From positions 1-31,024 of the IMG/VR virus record IMGVR_UViG_3300042987_000690: 31,024 nt of DNA. The stretch is one strand, 5' to 3'. The translations under genes and the position numbers were made by a program. Numbering within the stretch: position 1 is the first letter of the stretch; each line of letters starts with the position of its first letter. Source of the stretch: a virus. Positions 12,998 through 20,909 of this stretch are shown here, piece after piece. A model generated the notes under the pieces. The model made no database searches. It was not told where the DNA came from and saw only the letters and a list, made by a program, of their open reading frames with translations.

Positions 12998-13938
12998 TGG
13001 CTACGACATCGCTAGCTGACCTGGCAGGCAGAGGCCAGCAGCCGATACAGGCTGATTTAGCGGCGATGGTGCCGCAGCCGCCGATGGCCGCACCGATGGC
13101 TGCGCCTATGGGGGGAGGTATCAACAAGCAAATCGAGCAAGAATATTTTGATCGACTTGACAACGACTTTGAGGGTTTGAAGTCTGAGTATGCCCAGTTA
13201 GTGAATGCCCGCGGTGAGAATGTAACCGATGGCGGGCGAATCTTAAACACGGATGATGCGCGGGAGCTGTCACCGCACTATCGGGCAGACCGCACCAAAT
13301 CGGCAGACGTTCACGAACCGTCATCAGCGCTTGTTAAGCAAATGTATGCCGACAAACTGGCCAATCCTACGCCGCCAGGCATGGATAACACGGTTGTGTT
13401 CACGGCTGGCGGTACGGGCGCGGGTAAGACCACAGGTTTACAGCAAGCCATGGAAGTCGATCCGCGATTGGCGCAAGCGGAAATTGTTTACGATACAAAC
13501 ATGAATAAGTTTGGCTCTGCAGACCAAAAGATACGCCAGGCGCTGGATGCCGGTCGGAATGTGAGCGTGGTTTATACATTTCGAGATCCGACTGAGGCGC
13601 TGACTGAAGGTGCGTTAACGCGAGCAAGCCGCATGGAAGCCGAGCTTGGAACCGGTCGAACCGTGCCGCTTGATGAGCACTTCAAAACCCATGTGGGCGC
13701 TTATGAAGTGATGAAACAACTTCAGGATCAATACGGTGACGATCACCGATTTTCGATGAAGATCATTGATAACAGCCGTGGTAGAAACCGCGCACGAGTG
13801 GTAAGCAGCCTTGACGAATTACCGAAGTTGGATCATACTAAAGTTAGAAAGGAGCTTGATGATGCACTCGAAAATGCCTACCGTACCGGAAAAATTAGCC
13901 AAGCCATCTACCAAGGAACGCGTGTTAACGCCCGCTGA
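12997..13938 (+). CDS. Zeta-toxin-like P-loop protein
   Basis: This encodes 313 residues. Residues 25-41 are Pro/Ala/Met-rich and disordered. A helical part contains 'ARELSPHYRADRTKSADVHE' (88-107), followed by VVFTAGGTGAGKTTG with the Walker A loop at 138-145, then YDTNM at 165-169. Zeta toxins have the same order: a helical region, a P-loop and an aspartate beside the P-loop strand. They phosphorylate cell-wall sugar precursors. The 'SPHYRADR...VHEP' lead-in is seen in zeta-like domains of phage and polymorphic-toxin proteins. No antitoxin is visible. It lies among late genes, so a virion-borne or host-attacking kinase are both possible; the substrate is unknown. Confidence 0.7.
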   Translation: MATTSLADLAGRGQQPIQADLAAMVPQPPMAAPMAAPMGGGINKQIEQEYFDRLDNDFEGLKSEYAQLVNARGENVTDGGRILNTDDARELSPHYRADRTKSADVHEPSSALVKQMYADKLANPTPPGMDNTVVFTAGGTGAGKTTGLQQAMEVDPRLAQAEIVYDTNMNKFGSADQKIRQALDAGRNVSVVYTFRDPTEALTEGALTRASRMEAELGTGRTVPLDEHFKTHVGAYEVMKQLQDQYGDDHRFSMKIIDNSRGRNRARVVSSLDELPKLDHTKVRKELDDALENAYRTGKISQAIYQGTRVNAR

Positions 13939-14032
13939 ACATCGCATGAAGCGCATGCACGACAAAAAGACGCAAGCCATGGCAGAGAGTATTGCGGCTG
14001 CGTTGAACCGAGCTGTTGTAGCGGGTAAGTAG
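13859..14032 (+). CDS. Small basic protein overlapping the end of the zeta-like gene
   Basis: AAAGGAG at 13848-13854 precedes a double ATG at 13859 and 13862. The 57-residue product (MMHSKMPTVPEKLAKPSTKE..., then LTPAEHRMKRMHDKKTQAMA) is basic and helical. Its first 80 bases lie in another frame inside the zeta-like gene. The strong start site and the one-base overlap with the next gene support it as real. The function is unknown. Confidence 0.6.
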   Translation: MMHSKMPTVPEKLAKPSTKERVLTPAEHRMKRMHDKKTQAMAESIAAALNRAVVAGK

Positions 14033-14235
14033 TGGTTAATTGCAAAAATTGTCGGTTTTTCGTGGCTGGCAATATTTTGGGGGTTTGTCGGCGTTATCCG
14101 GAAATGCACAATAAGCACGAAATGGATTGGTGCGGTGAGCACTGTCCGGTGGTGACTGTCAAAGTGTATGACATCATGACCGATACCACGTTTGAGAAGA
14201 AGAGAGGAAGGCCGCGTGTTAAGACCGTTACATGA
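14032..14235 (+). CDS. Small zinc-binding-type protein (GTG start)
   Basis: This encodes 67 residues from a GTG that overlaps the upstream stop. CKNCRFF near the start, then GVCRRYPE and DWCGEHC give six cysteines in the CxxC...C...C layout of small phage zinc-ribbon-like proteins. It ends in a basic tail (KKRGRPRVKTVT) containing an AT-hook-like GRPR. A role in DNA binding is plausible. The ribosome binding site is weak; translation is probably coupled. Confidence 0.65.
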   Translation: MVNCKNCRFFVAGNILGVCRRYPEMHNKHEMDWCGEHCPVVTVKVYDIMTDTTFEKKRGRPRVKTVT

Positions 14236-14476
14236 TCGCCTGGTGGTGCGTCCGAGCGTCCGGCAGCTGTCGGATGTATTGGTGGTTAAGAACGAGGAGC
14301 CTTTCAACGAGGGCGAGATTGTGGCGATTGGCCCGCGGGTACGCGATGCAAAACCAGGAGATCAGATCAAATATGGCAACGGTTCGTACCTGGATTGGCC
14401 GCTCCATGAAATTGACGGCCAGGTTTATCAGATCATTCAAGAGGCCGATGTAGCCTGTATTGTGGAGTCATCATGA
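14216..14476 (+). CDS. GroES-like co-chaperonin
   Basis: This encodes 86 residues from GTG 14216, with GAGGAAGG 4 bases before it. LRPLHDRLVVRP at the start is the GroES N-terminal signature. It is followed by 'SDVLVVKNEEPFNEGEIVAI' in place of the mobile loop and first strand, GPRVRDAKPGDQIKYGNGSY, and an ending EADVACIVE like GroES 'ESDILAIVE'. It would work with the host GroEL, as T4 gp31 does, perhaps to fold the coat protein. No GroEL gene is present. A longer ATG start at 14192 has no ribosome binding site and would extend the conserved N-terminus. Confidence 0.82.
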   Translation: MLRPLHDRLVVRPSVRQLSDVLVVKNEEPFNEGEIVAIGPRVRDAKPGDQIKYGNGSYLDWPLHEIDGQVYQIIQEADVACIVESS

Positions 14477-14745
14477 AAAAGCATGACAAGCCGATTCCAC
14501 ACACGACGACCGGCAAGGGCAAGAATTACAAGCCTACAGAACAAGGCGCTGGAATGACGGCCAAAGGCCGCGCAGAGTACAACGCCAAAAACAACGCCAA
14601 TCTAAAGCCACCAGCGCCGAATCCCAAAACCAAGGCTGATGCTGGTCGCAAAGCCTCATTTTGTGCGAGGATGGAAGGTGTTGTTAAACATGCTAAAGGC
14701 CCAGCGACGCGGGCCAAAGCAAGCCTAAAAAACTGGAATTGTTGA
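14473..14745 (+). CDS. DUF6321-like basic phage protein
   Basis: This encodes 90 residues, ATGA-coupled to the co-chaperonin. The pattern 'GMTAKGRAEYNAKNNANLK' and 'KASFCARMEGVVKHAKGPAT' followed by 'RAKASLKNW' is typical of DUF6321-type proteins found before terminase genes in many podoviruses. It is very basic (many Lys/Arg) and probably binds nucleic acid or is packed in the virion. No function is established. Confidence 0.7.
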   Translation: MKKHDKPIPHTTTGKGKNYKPTEQGAGMTAKGRAEYNAKNNANLKPPAPNPKTKADAGRKASFCARMEGVVKHAKGPATRAKASLKNWNC

Positions 14746-14755
14746 AAGGACAATC

Positions 14756-15349
14756 ATGCCAAATACACAAGCCATTGGTGTTGCCTACGCTGATCCATCA
14801 TTGACGAGCTTTGAAGTAGGCACATCAGCTGTGCCTATTAGTGTGACCGCAGCGGGCAACCTGACACAGATTTATGCCACGGCAAGTCACACCACGGGCG
14901 ATGCACGGGGTTTATATGCTCGCATGGACTTTGCAGCAGCAGGAGCTGGTGAGACGCTTCGTGCGTTTTCGAGGGTGACGGCAGCGCAGGGTTCAGGACA
15001 AACCACAAACGGTGCCCATGTAAGCCTATCAGTCAACACAGGCGGCACGATCAGTGGTGCGGGTAACGCGCTGCGAGCAACGATTGGCGGTTCATCGACC
15101 AATCCTGGCGGCACGTTGGCAGCGCTGCAGTTGGATTCAGATTTTGCATCCGGTGGTACGTGGTCAAACACATCGTTTTTGCGCGTGACCAACAGCGGCA
15201 CCGGTGAAGTTGGCAACTTTGCCGCCATGCCAGCAGTAAGTGCTACGGGTGTATTTCGCGCTAAGGTGGGAACACCGGCTTGTACGCACACGATTCCGGT
15301 CACTAGCGGTGGAACGACTTACTACGTGATGGTCAGTACGATTGCGTAA
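14756..15349 (+). CDS. Putative virion protein with 'IGVAYADP' N-terminus
   Basis: This encodes 197 residues with AAAGGA before the ATG. It is rich in Gly, Thr, Ser and Ala with alternating beta-strand character throughout, as in capsid-surface or fibre proteins. The start (MPNTQAIGVAYADPSL) closely parallels that of the protein at 15683 (MGNTKSIGVAYSDQDL), suggesting a shared docking segment. A head decoration or surface role is inferred from composition and place. Confidence 0.55.
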   Translation: MPNTQAIGVAYADPSLTSFEVGTSAVPISVTAAGNLTQIYATASHTTGDARGLYARMDFAAAGAGETLRAFSRVTAAQGSGQTTNGAHVSLSVNTGGTISGAGNALRATIGGSSTNPGGTLAALQLDSDFASGGTWSNTSFLRVTNSGTGEVGNFAAMPAVSATGVFRAKVGTPACTHTIPVTSGGTTYYVMVSTIA

Positions 15350-15519
15350 TGGAAATTACCCGCGAATTTATCGTTGAAGAGATGCGCCTGGTGCAGATTG
15401 AGATGGCCAAGGCGCAGACTTTCATGATTAAAGCGGAGACATCATTAGCGATTTACCGGATGTTATTGGAGCGCCTGGATCGACAGGAGAGCATTGATAA
15501 CTTTGGGGGCACTGACTAA
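15349..15519 (+). CDS. Small helical protein
   Basis: ATG 15349 overlaps the upstream stop by one base (TAATG). The frame runs 56 residues to TAA at 15517-15519, which again overlaps the next start. The product (MEITREFIVEEMRLVQIEMA, then FMIKAETSLAIYRMLLERLD) is a helical, probably coiled-coil protein, similar in style to the protein at 16321. The function is unknown. Confidence 0.65.
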   Translation: MEITREFIVEEMRLVQIEMAKAQTFMIKAETSLAIYRMLLERLDRQESIDNFGGTD

Positions 15520-15683
15520 TGGCTAAGGGACTGTACGCCAATATTCACGCTAAGCGTGAGCGAATTGAAGCGCAGAAAGCCGCGGGCAAAAAGCCTGAGC
15601 GGATGCGTAGTCCAGGTGCGCCAGGTGCGCCAACAGCCAAAGCATTCAAGGAATCAGCCAAAACTGCCAAGAAAGCAAAATAA
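15519..15683 (+). CDS. 54-residue basic phage protein ('KGLYANIHAKRERI' type)
   Basis: ATG 15519 overlaps the preceding stop and the TAA at 15681-15683 overlaps the next ATG. The product MAKGLYANIHAKRERIEAQK..., then RMRSPGAPGAPTAKAFKESA, belongs to a recognisable type of tiny basic protein repeatedly seen near podovirus terminase and portal genes. A structural or DNA-associated role is likely but not known. Confidence 0.7.
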   Translation: MAKGLYANIHAKRERIEAQKAAGKKPERMRSPGAPGAPTAKAFKESAKTAKKAK

Positions 15684-16324
15684 TGGGCAATACAAAGTCT
15701 ATTGGCGTTGCTTACAGCGACCAGGATTTAACAGGATCGACAATCACAGATCCGATCTTTGATTTTTCGGGATTGAGCGCGGTGTCAACACCGTTGAGCG
15801 GCAGCGAGACCCTTGCGCTCATTCAGAGTGGCAGCACAAAACGCGCAACGGTTGCGAATCTGTACACCGGCATGCATTACGGCATGTTTCAGGACAATCA
15901 GACACAAACCAATGGCGGCGCGACCACTGCCAATGTAATGTTGATACGCGTTACGGACTTTGCTAGCGGCATTTCTATTGCAAGCAATTCACGCATTACG
16001 ATGAGCCGCACGGGTGTATACAACATTCAGTTTTCATCGCAGTTTTCACGAGCTGGAGGCGTTGGGTTTTCGACAGTTGACGTATGGCTATCCAAAAACG
16101 GCAGCAATGTGCCTGAGACCAACACACAATTGAATGTGCCGCAAAGTGGTGGCAAAGCCGTGGCTGCGTGGAACTTTTTAGTGCAAGCCACAGCCGGTGA
16201 CTATTACCAGCTGTATTGGTCGAGTACAGATACGAGTGTGGAAATGTGGTATGCAGCAGCGGGCACCAATCCAACGCGACCTGAAACACCATCGATCATC
16301 TTGACAGTGTGTCAAGTCGGATGA
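15683..16324 (+). CDS. Putative virion protein with shared N-terminus and C1q/TNF-like beta domain
   Basis: This encodes 213 residues. Residues 1-16 resemble the start of the protein at 14756. Residues about 33-55 (STPLSGSETLALIQSGSTKR) resemble the start of the tail protein at 24789 (TTPLAGSEVLPIVQSSTTVK). The last 140 residues look like a trimeric jelly-roll: GMFQDNQTQTNGG, ITMSRTGVYNIQFSSQFSRA and YQLYWSSTDTSVEMW, as in phage fibre tips. It may be a head fibre or appendage. Confidence 0.6.
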   Translation: MGNTKSIGVAYSDQDLTGSTITDPIFDFSGLSAVSTPLSGSETLALIQSGSTKRATVANLYTGMHYGMFQDNQTQTNGGATTANVMLIRVTDFASGISIASNSRITMSRTGVYNIQFSSQFSRAGGVGFSTVDVWLSKNGSNVPETNTQLNVPQSGGKAVAAWNFLVQATAGDYYQLYWSSTDTSVEMWYAAAGTNPTRPETPSIILTVCQVG

Positions 16325-16530
16325 GAGCATTTTTAGTGCAACGCCTGGCTGAAGTTCAAGAACTGGCAAAGCAGCATGAAATCGCCTTATTTCAACTCAG
16401 CGGCGCGATCCAAGAATTGAATTTTCTACTCGCAACCTTAAAGGACGATCATGCCACTGACCAAATCCCCAACCAAGAAAGCATTCGAGAAGAACATCAA
16501 AGCGGAAGTGAAAGCAGGCAAGCCTGTTAA
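16321..16530 (+). CDS. Small helical protein
   Basis: This encodes 69 residues from ATG 16321, overlapping the upstream stop as ATGA. Residues 4-42 (FLVQRLAEVQELAKQHEIAL, then AIQELNFLLATLK) form a coiled-coil-like helix. The end overlaps the 47-residue gene by 80 bases and is less convincing. Unknown function; perhaps related in kind to the helical protein at 15349. Confidence 0.5.
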   Translation: MRAFLVQRLAEVQELAKQHEIALFQLSGAIQELNFLLATLKDDHATDQIPNQESIREEHQSGSESRQAC

Positions 16531-16594
16531 ACAAGCCGTGGCCATCGCTTACAACGTGAAGCGAGAAGCAAGTAAACCCAAGGGCAAGAAATGA
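16451..16594 (+). CDS. 47-residue basic phage protein ('KQAVAIAYNVKREA' type)
   Basis: AAAGGA lies 5 bases before ATG 16451. The product MPLTKSPTKKAFEKNIKAEV..., then KPVKQAVAIAYNVKREASKP, is a well-recognised kind of tiny protein in podovirus genomes, usually near terminase. Its stop overlaps the small terminase start as ATGA. It is highly basic, and its function is unknown. Confidence 0.7.
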   Translation: MPLTKSPTKKAFEKNIKAEVKAGKPVKQAVAIAYNVKREASKPKGKK

Positions 16595-17049
16595 AAGGCA
16601 GACCAACAAAATATAAGCCGGAGTTTGCCGATAAGATGGTGGAGTTTTTCAGCCAGCCGCCCATCAGAGAAGTCACTACGGTAGACGCTAAAGGCAACGA
16701 AACCACGCAAGTGCTGCCAGGCCATTTCCCAACCCTAGCAAGGTTTGCGACCAACATCGGGGTGACTAAAGACACCTTACACGATTGGGCAACTGCTAAA
16801 CATATTGAAACAGGCGAGCTAAAACATCCTGACTTTTCATCTGCCTACAAAAAAGCCAAAGATTTGCAAGAGGCAAACCTGGTAGAAGGCACGATTGCAG
16901 GGGCGTACAACAGCACGTTTGCGATCTTTACCGCCAAGAATGTTTTGGGTTGGCGCGATAAAGTCGAGCAAGAGATTACGGGCAAAGACGGTGGCCCATT
17001 GCAGGCCATTCAAGTGACTTTTGTGGCACCGGATGGATCAGCCAGTTGA
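16591..17049 (+). CDS. terS: Terminase small subunit
   Basis: This encodes 152 residues. GRPTKYKPEFADKMVEFF at the start, an HTH region at about 50-72 (PTLARFATNIGVTKDTLHDW), then a helical part (HPDFSSAYKKAKDLQEANLV) and 'AIFTAKNVLGWRDKVEQE' are the standard plan of small terminases that recognise the packaging site. It lies directly before the large subunit. A pac site, if present in this gene as in P22, cannot be picked out by eye. Confidence 0.85.
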   Translation: MKGRPTKYKPEFADKMVEFFSQPPIREVTTVDAKGNETTQVLPGHFPTLARFATNIGVTKDTLHDWATAKHIETGELKHPDFSSAYKKAKDLQEANLVEGTIAGAYNSTFAIFTAKNVLGWRDKVEQEITGKDGGPLQAIQVTFVAPDGSAS

Positions 17050-18304
17050 CATAGCCAAGGCAGAGTTTCCAGCCAAACTGCAAGGGCTATTTAAGAAGTC
17101 ACGCTACAAGGTCTTGTATGGAGGCCGCGGCGGTGCAAAAAGTTGGGGCATTGCACGAGCACTGCTCATCATGGGCGCACGAAAGCCCATGCGGATACTG
17201 TGTGCGCGGGAGTACCAAACCAGCATCAAGGACTCCGTGCATAAGCTGCTGTGCGATCAGATCGAAGCCTTGGGACTCATGCAGTTTTACGAGATCACGC
17301 AAGCAAGCCTACGCGGAGCAAACGGCACAGAGTTTGCATTCATTGGATTGAAGAACAATCCAGCCAATATCAAATCGTTCGAGGGCGTGGATGTATGTTG
17401 GGTGGAGGAAGCGCAGACCGTCAGCCGCTTGTCTTGGAATATCTTGATTCCAACGATTCGTAAGGAAGGATCAGAAATTTGGGTCAGCTTTAATCCGGAG
17501 CTAGAGACCGACGAGACCTACCAGCGATTTGTGGTCAAGCCGCCGCGGGATTGCATCAGCATCAAGATCAACTATTGGGATAACCCTTGGTTTCCTGAAA
17601 CCTTGCGCCTGGAGATGGAAGCGTTAAAGGGTCGAGACCATCAGTCTTATCAGCAAGTGTGGGAAGGCATTTGTCGGCAAACAGTGGACGGTGCCATCTT
17701 TGCCAATGAGCTGGCCAAAGCAGAGATGGAAGATAGGATTGGTAAAGTGCCCTATGACCCAACCAAACCTGTGCATGCAGTGTGTGACCTTGGATGGGCT
17801 GATGCGACCGCCTGGTGGTTTTTGCAGTTCATCGGCATGGAAACCAGGTTGATTCGATACTTTGAAGATACGCAGCGCACCATGACAAGCTACCTGGCGC
17901 AGCTGCAGACCTACGGTTATGTGTATGACACGATATGGCTGCCGCATGATGCACAGAACAAAACCCTAGCAGCTGCGGGCCGATCTATAGAAGATATTGT
18001 GCGATCTAGCGGCTACAAAACACGGATATTGGAGCGGGTGCCGGTTGTAGACTCGATTAACGCCGCACGCACGATATTCCCAAACTGTTACTTCGACCGA
18101 GAACACTGTGCGGATGGGCTTAATTGCTTGCGGCACTATCGGTACGAAGTCGATCCGGACACGGGGCAATTCAGCAAAACGCCGCTTCACGATCATTATT
18201 CACACGGCGCAGATGCATTTCGGTATATTGCACTTATGATTCGGGAACCGCAGCGCATGCGTAAGAAAACCATGGTGACGCACGCTGGCAGCTGGATGAG
18301 TTAA
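17033..18304 (+). CDS. terL: Terminase large subunit
   Basis: This encodes 423 residues from ATG 17033; a TTG four codons earlier is less likely. ATPase: Walker A GGRGGAKS at 30-37, Walker B VDVCWVEEA at 119-127, coupling motif WVSFNP at 150-155. Nuclease: acidic residues in HAVCDLGWAD (Asp252), YDTIWLPHDA (about 299-308) and HGADAFRY (Asp394). This is the Terminase_3/PBSX type with a C-terminal RNase H-like nuclease. It docks on the portal, pumps DNA into the prohead and cuts it. It overlaps the small subunit by 17 bases. Confidence 0.93.
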   Translation: MDQPVDIAKAEFPAKLQGLFKKSRYKVLYGGRGGAKSWGIARALLIMGARKPMRILCAREYQTSIKDSVHKLLCDQIEALGLMQFYEITQASLRGANGTEFAFIGLKNNPANIKSFEGVDVCWVEEAQTVSRLSWNILIPTIRKEGSEIWVSFNPELETDETYQRFVVKPPRDCISIKINYWDNPWFPETLRLEMEALKGRDHQSYQQVWEGICRQTVDGAIFANELAKAEMEDRIGKVPYDPTKPVHAVCDLGWADATAWWFLQFIGMETRLIRYFEDTQRTMTSYLAQLQTYGYVYDTIWLPHDAQNKTLAAAGRSIEDIVRSSGYKTRILERVPVVDSINAARTIFPNCYFDREHCADGLNCLRHYRYEVDPDTGQFSKTPLHDHYSHGADAFRYIALMIREPQRMRKKTMVTHAGSWMS

Positions 18305-18313
18305 GGACACGTT

Positions 18314-20491
18314 ATGGCACTGCAAGACATGGATTACGATTCACGCATCGGCGAGGCGATCAAGTTTCTGCGCCTGGTGGGAGAAGCCGACAGCCAAAAC
18401 CGCGCTGAAGCCCTGGGCGATCTGAAGTTTGCAGCCGGTGACCAGTGGCCGGTCGAGATCCAAAATAGCCGCAATCTGGAATCACGGCCATGCCTGACGA
18501 TCAATAAGATTGATGCTTATGTGCGCCAGGTGACGAATCAACAGCGCCAGCAGCGCCCGCGGATTAAGGTGCATCCGGTCAACAATGAAGGTGATCTCAA
18601 GATTGCCCAGGTCATTGAAGGCATCACAAGACACATTGAGGTTAACAGCAACGCCGATACAGCTTATGACACAGCGTTTGAGTACGCAGTCAAGATGGGT
18701 TGGGGCTATTGGCGAGTGAACACTAATTACGTGAGCGAAGACAGTTTCGATCAGGAGATTTACATCGACGCGGTGGACGATCCGTTTTCGGTCTACTTTG
18801 ATCCTAATTCCGTGAATCCTGATGGTTCCGATGCCGAGCGGTGCTTGATTACCAGTGTTATGTCTAAACGGGAGTTCCGGCAGCAGTATCCAGGCGCAGA
18901 CGATGGCGCAAACTTCAGTGCGCGAGCCACCGGCGACAGTGATGCGGAGTGGGTCACCAAAGAGGACATTCGGCTTGCCGAGTATTGGTATGTCGAGCGG
19001 GAAAAAGCCACCTTAGTGTTGCTGTCTGACGGCACCAAGGTTTACGAAGACGAGCTGCCGTCACCGGAGCTGCTGGACGCAGACAACATCACGATCATGG
19101 AAACGCGTTCATCGTATCGGCGCAAGGTCAAGTGGTGCAAGCTGACCGCCATGGAGGTGCTCGAGGAACGCGAATGGCCAGGCAAGTTTATTCCCATCAT
19201 TCCGTGTTACGGGGCACAGGTGGTGGTCGAGGGCAAACGCAAAAAGTACGGCCTAGTAAGATTTGCGAAAGACCCGCAGCGGATGTACAACTTTTGGCGC
19301 ACGAGCATGACCGAATCAATTGCTTTGGCACCAAAGCCAAAGTGGTTGATTGCTGAAGGTCAAGATGAGGGCCATGAATCCGAGTGGGCATTGGCCAACA
19401 TTAAATCCACGCCAATTCTGCGTTACAAGCAAAAAGACATCGAAGGAGTTCCAGCGCCGGTCCCGTCACGCATCCAACCCGAACCACCACCGGACGGCAT
19501 CATGGTGGCAGCGAGCGCGATTGCCGATGACTTAAAGACCGTGCTTGGCATTTTTGATCCAGCGCAAGCACTGCCTGGTAACTTGTCGGGCAAAGCCTTA
19601 CAAGGCCAGCAGCAGCAAGTGGATCTGTCGAACTTTCACTTTTACGACAATATGACCCGCAGCATCAAGCAAACGGGCAAGATCATTTTGGATTTGATAC
19701 CCAAAATCTACGACACGACACGCGTGCTGCGAATCATCGGGGTTGATGGAAAACCGGACTTGGTGACTATCAACGAAATGCAAGCCACCGGTGAGGTAAT
19801 GAATAACGTCACGGTGGGTTTGTATGATGTGGTGATGGAAACAGGGCCAGGGTACAACAGCAAGCGCCAGCAAGCGGTAGATATGATGATGCCGCTGATG
19901 ACTGAGCCACAAGTGTTTCAGGCTGCGGGCGATTTGCTGTTCCGCAACATGGACTTTCCTGGTGCTGATGTCATTGCAGATCGCTTGGCTGCCATGAATC
20001 CGTTGTCGCAAATCGACGATCAATCCAATGTGCCGCCGCAAGTGCAGATGCAGCTGTTACAAGCTCAAAAGACGATTGCGGACATGGAACAAAAGATGAT
20101 TGCCATGCAGTTGGAAATCAACAACCGTGGCCAGGTCGCGCAGATTAAGGAAGATGGCCAAAGCAAACGCAAGTTGATGGATGTAGTGAGTCGAGCCTAC
20201 AACACCGACACGATCAACGAGGCACGCGTCAATCAGAGTGCAATCAGAGCTGTGACGGATCAAAACCGCATGGAGCTGGATGCCATGGTGCGCCTGGTGC
20301 TCAAAGGCTTGCCCGCTGAAGCCTTACAAGAAGAAATGGCCAGGCGCGATGCCGAGCAGCAGCAAGCCACGATGTTTGCTGAAATGGAAGTCAACAAAAC
20401 GCAGAATCCATTTATTCAAGTAGCCCCATCGCAAATGGCGCCGCAAATGCCCCAAGAGCAATCGCCCATGATGGGCCAACTGATGCAATAA
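18314..20491 (+). CDS. P22-type portal protein
   Basis: This encodes 725 residues, matching P22 gp1 in length (725), with AAGGA before the ATG. The N-terminal part (ALGDLKFAAGDQWP, then RPCLTINKIDAYVRQVTNQQ and RPRIKVHPVNN) is typical of P22-like portals. 'DDPFSVYFDPNS' and 'DPQRMYNFWRTSMTE' follow. The last 150 residues are Gln/Met-rich helices (LQAQKTIADMEQKMIAMQLE), fitting the C-terminal barrel. It forms the dodecameric DNA gate at one vertex. Confidence 0.93.
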   Translation: MALQDMDYDSRIGEAIKFLRLVGEADSQNRAEALGDLKFAAGDQWPVEIQNSRNLESRPCLTINKIDAYVRQVTNQQRQQRPRIKVHPVNNEGDLKIAQVIEGITRHIEVNSNADTAYDTAFEYAVKMGWGYWRVNTNYVSEDSFDQEIYIDAVDDPFSVYFDPNSVNPDGSDAERCLITSVMSKREFRQQYPGADDGANFSARATGDSDAEWVTKEDIRLAEYWYVEREKATLVLLSDGTKVYEDELPSPELLDADNITIMETRSSYRRKVKWCKLTAMEVLEEREWPGKFIPIIPCYGAQVVVEGKRKKYGLVRFAKDPQRMYNFWRTSMTESIALAPKPKWLIAEGQDEGHESEWALANIKSTPILRYKQKDIEGVPAPVPSRIQPEPPPDGIMVAASAIADDLKTVLGIFDPAQALPGNLSGKALQGQQQQVDLSNFHFYDNMTRSIKQTGKIILDLIPKIYDTTRVLRIIGVDGKPDLVTINEMQATGEVMNNVTVGLYDVVMETGPGYNSKRQQAVDMMMPLMTEPQVFQAAGDLLFRNMDFPGADVIADRLAAMNPLSQIDDQSNVPPQVQMQLLQAQKTIADMEQKMIAMQLEINNRGQVAQIKEDGQSKRKLMDVVSRAYNTDTINEARVNQSAIRAVTDQNRMELDAMVRLVLKGLPAEALQEEMARRDAEQQQATMFAEMEVNKTQNPFIQVAPSQMAPQMPQEQSPMMGQLMQ

Positions 20492-20500
20492 GGAACCAAT

Positions 20501-20872
20501 ATGGCCACCGTGACCAGCGAAACTTTGGCAGATTACAATCAAGACAAAATGGAAAAAGACAAGCCGGAAGGCTATGTCGAAGAACCAAACAACGGCGCGT
20601 ACAACAAACACGCCAAAAAAGCGGATGAATTGAGTCAGGTTGCTGATGACCTGGAAAGCCACCGCGACGCCTACAGAGAACACCGGCTGGCGCAGCAGTT
20701 GGCGCAAATGCCTGATAACCGCGCATACCATCGCACCAAATGGCTTGAACACGAAGAAACTAGCGATAAATTGGAACGCCAAGAACGCAGGGATAGTCGC
20801 CGCGACGCTGCCAAAGTCGAAGCCGCCAAAGCCAGGGCTAGGTATGAAGCTGCCACACGAACACCTGGTTGA
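20501..20872 (+). CDS. Charged helical protein between portal and scaffold
   Basis: This encodes 123 residues with AAGGA before the ATG. It is strongly charged and helical, with no hydrophobic core (KADELSQVADDLESHRDAYR, then ERQERRDSRRDAAKVEAAKA). It may be an accessory assembly factor or small virion protein. It ends at 20872, so its stop lies in the -35 box of the promoter for scaffold and coat. Not recognised. Confidence 0.65.
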   Translation: MATVTSETLADYNQDKMEKDKPEGYVEEPNNGAYNKHAKKADELSQVADDLESHRDAYREHRLAQQLAQMPDNRAYHRTKWLEHEETSDKLERQERRDSRRDAAKVEAAKARARYEAATRTPG

Positions 20873-20899
20873 CAACTTTTGAGTTCGGACTAATATAAT
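20869..20899 (+). promoter_or_regulatory. Promoter for scaffold and coat genes
   Basis: TTGACA (20869-20874) and TATAAT (20894-20899) are both perfect sigma70 boxes, but 19 bases apart. TAATAT at 20891-20896 gives a 16-base spacing. The predicted start is near 20906, so the message begins just before a hairpin at 20910-20926. It would raise expression of the most abundant head proteins. Confidence 0.7.
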
Positions 20900-20909
20900 C
20901 TAAACCTTA

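Noticed and set aside
19598-20875. Long minus-strand open frames opposite the portal and following gene
   Set aside because: They are shadows of the codon bias of the plus-strand genes, with no start signals or recognisable content.
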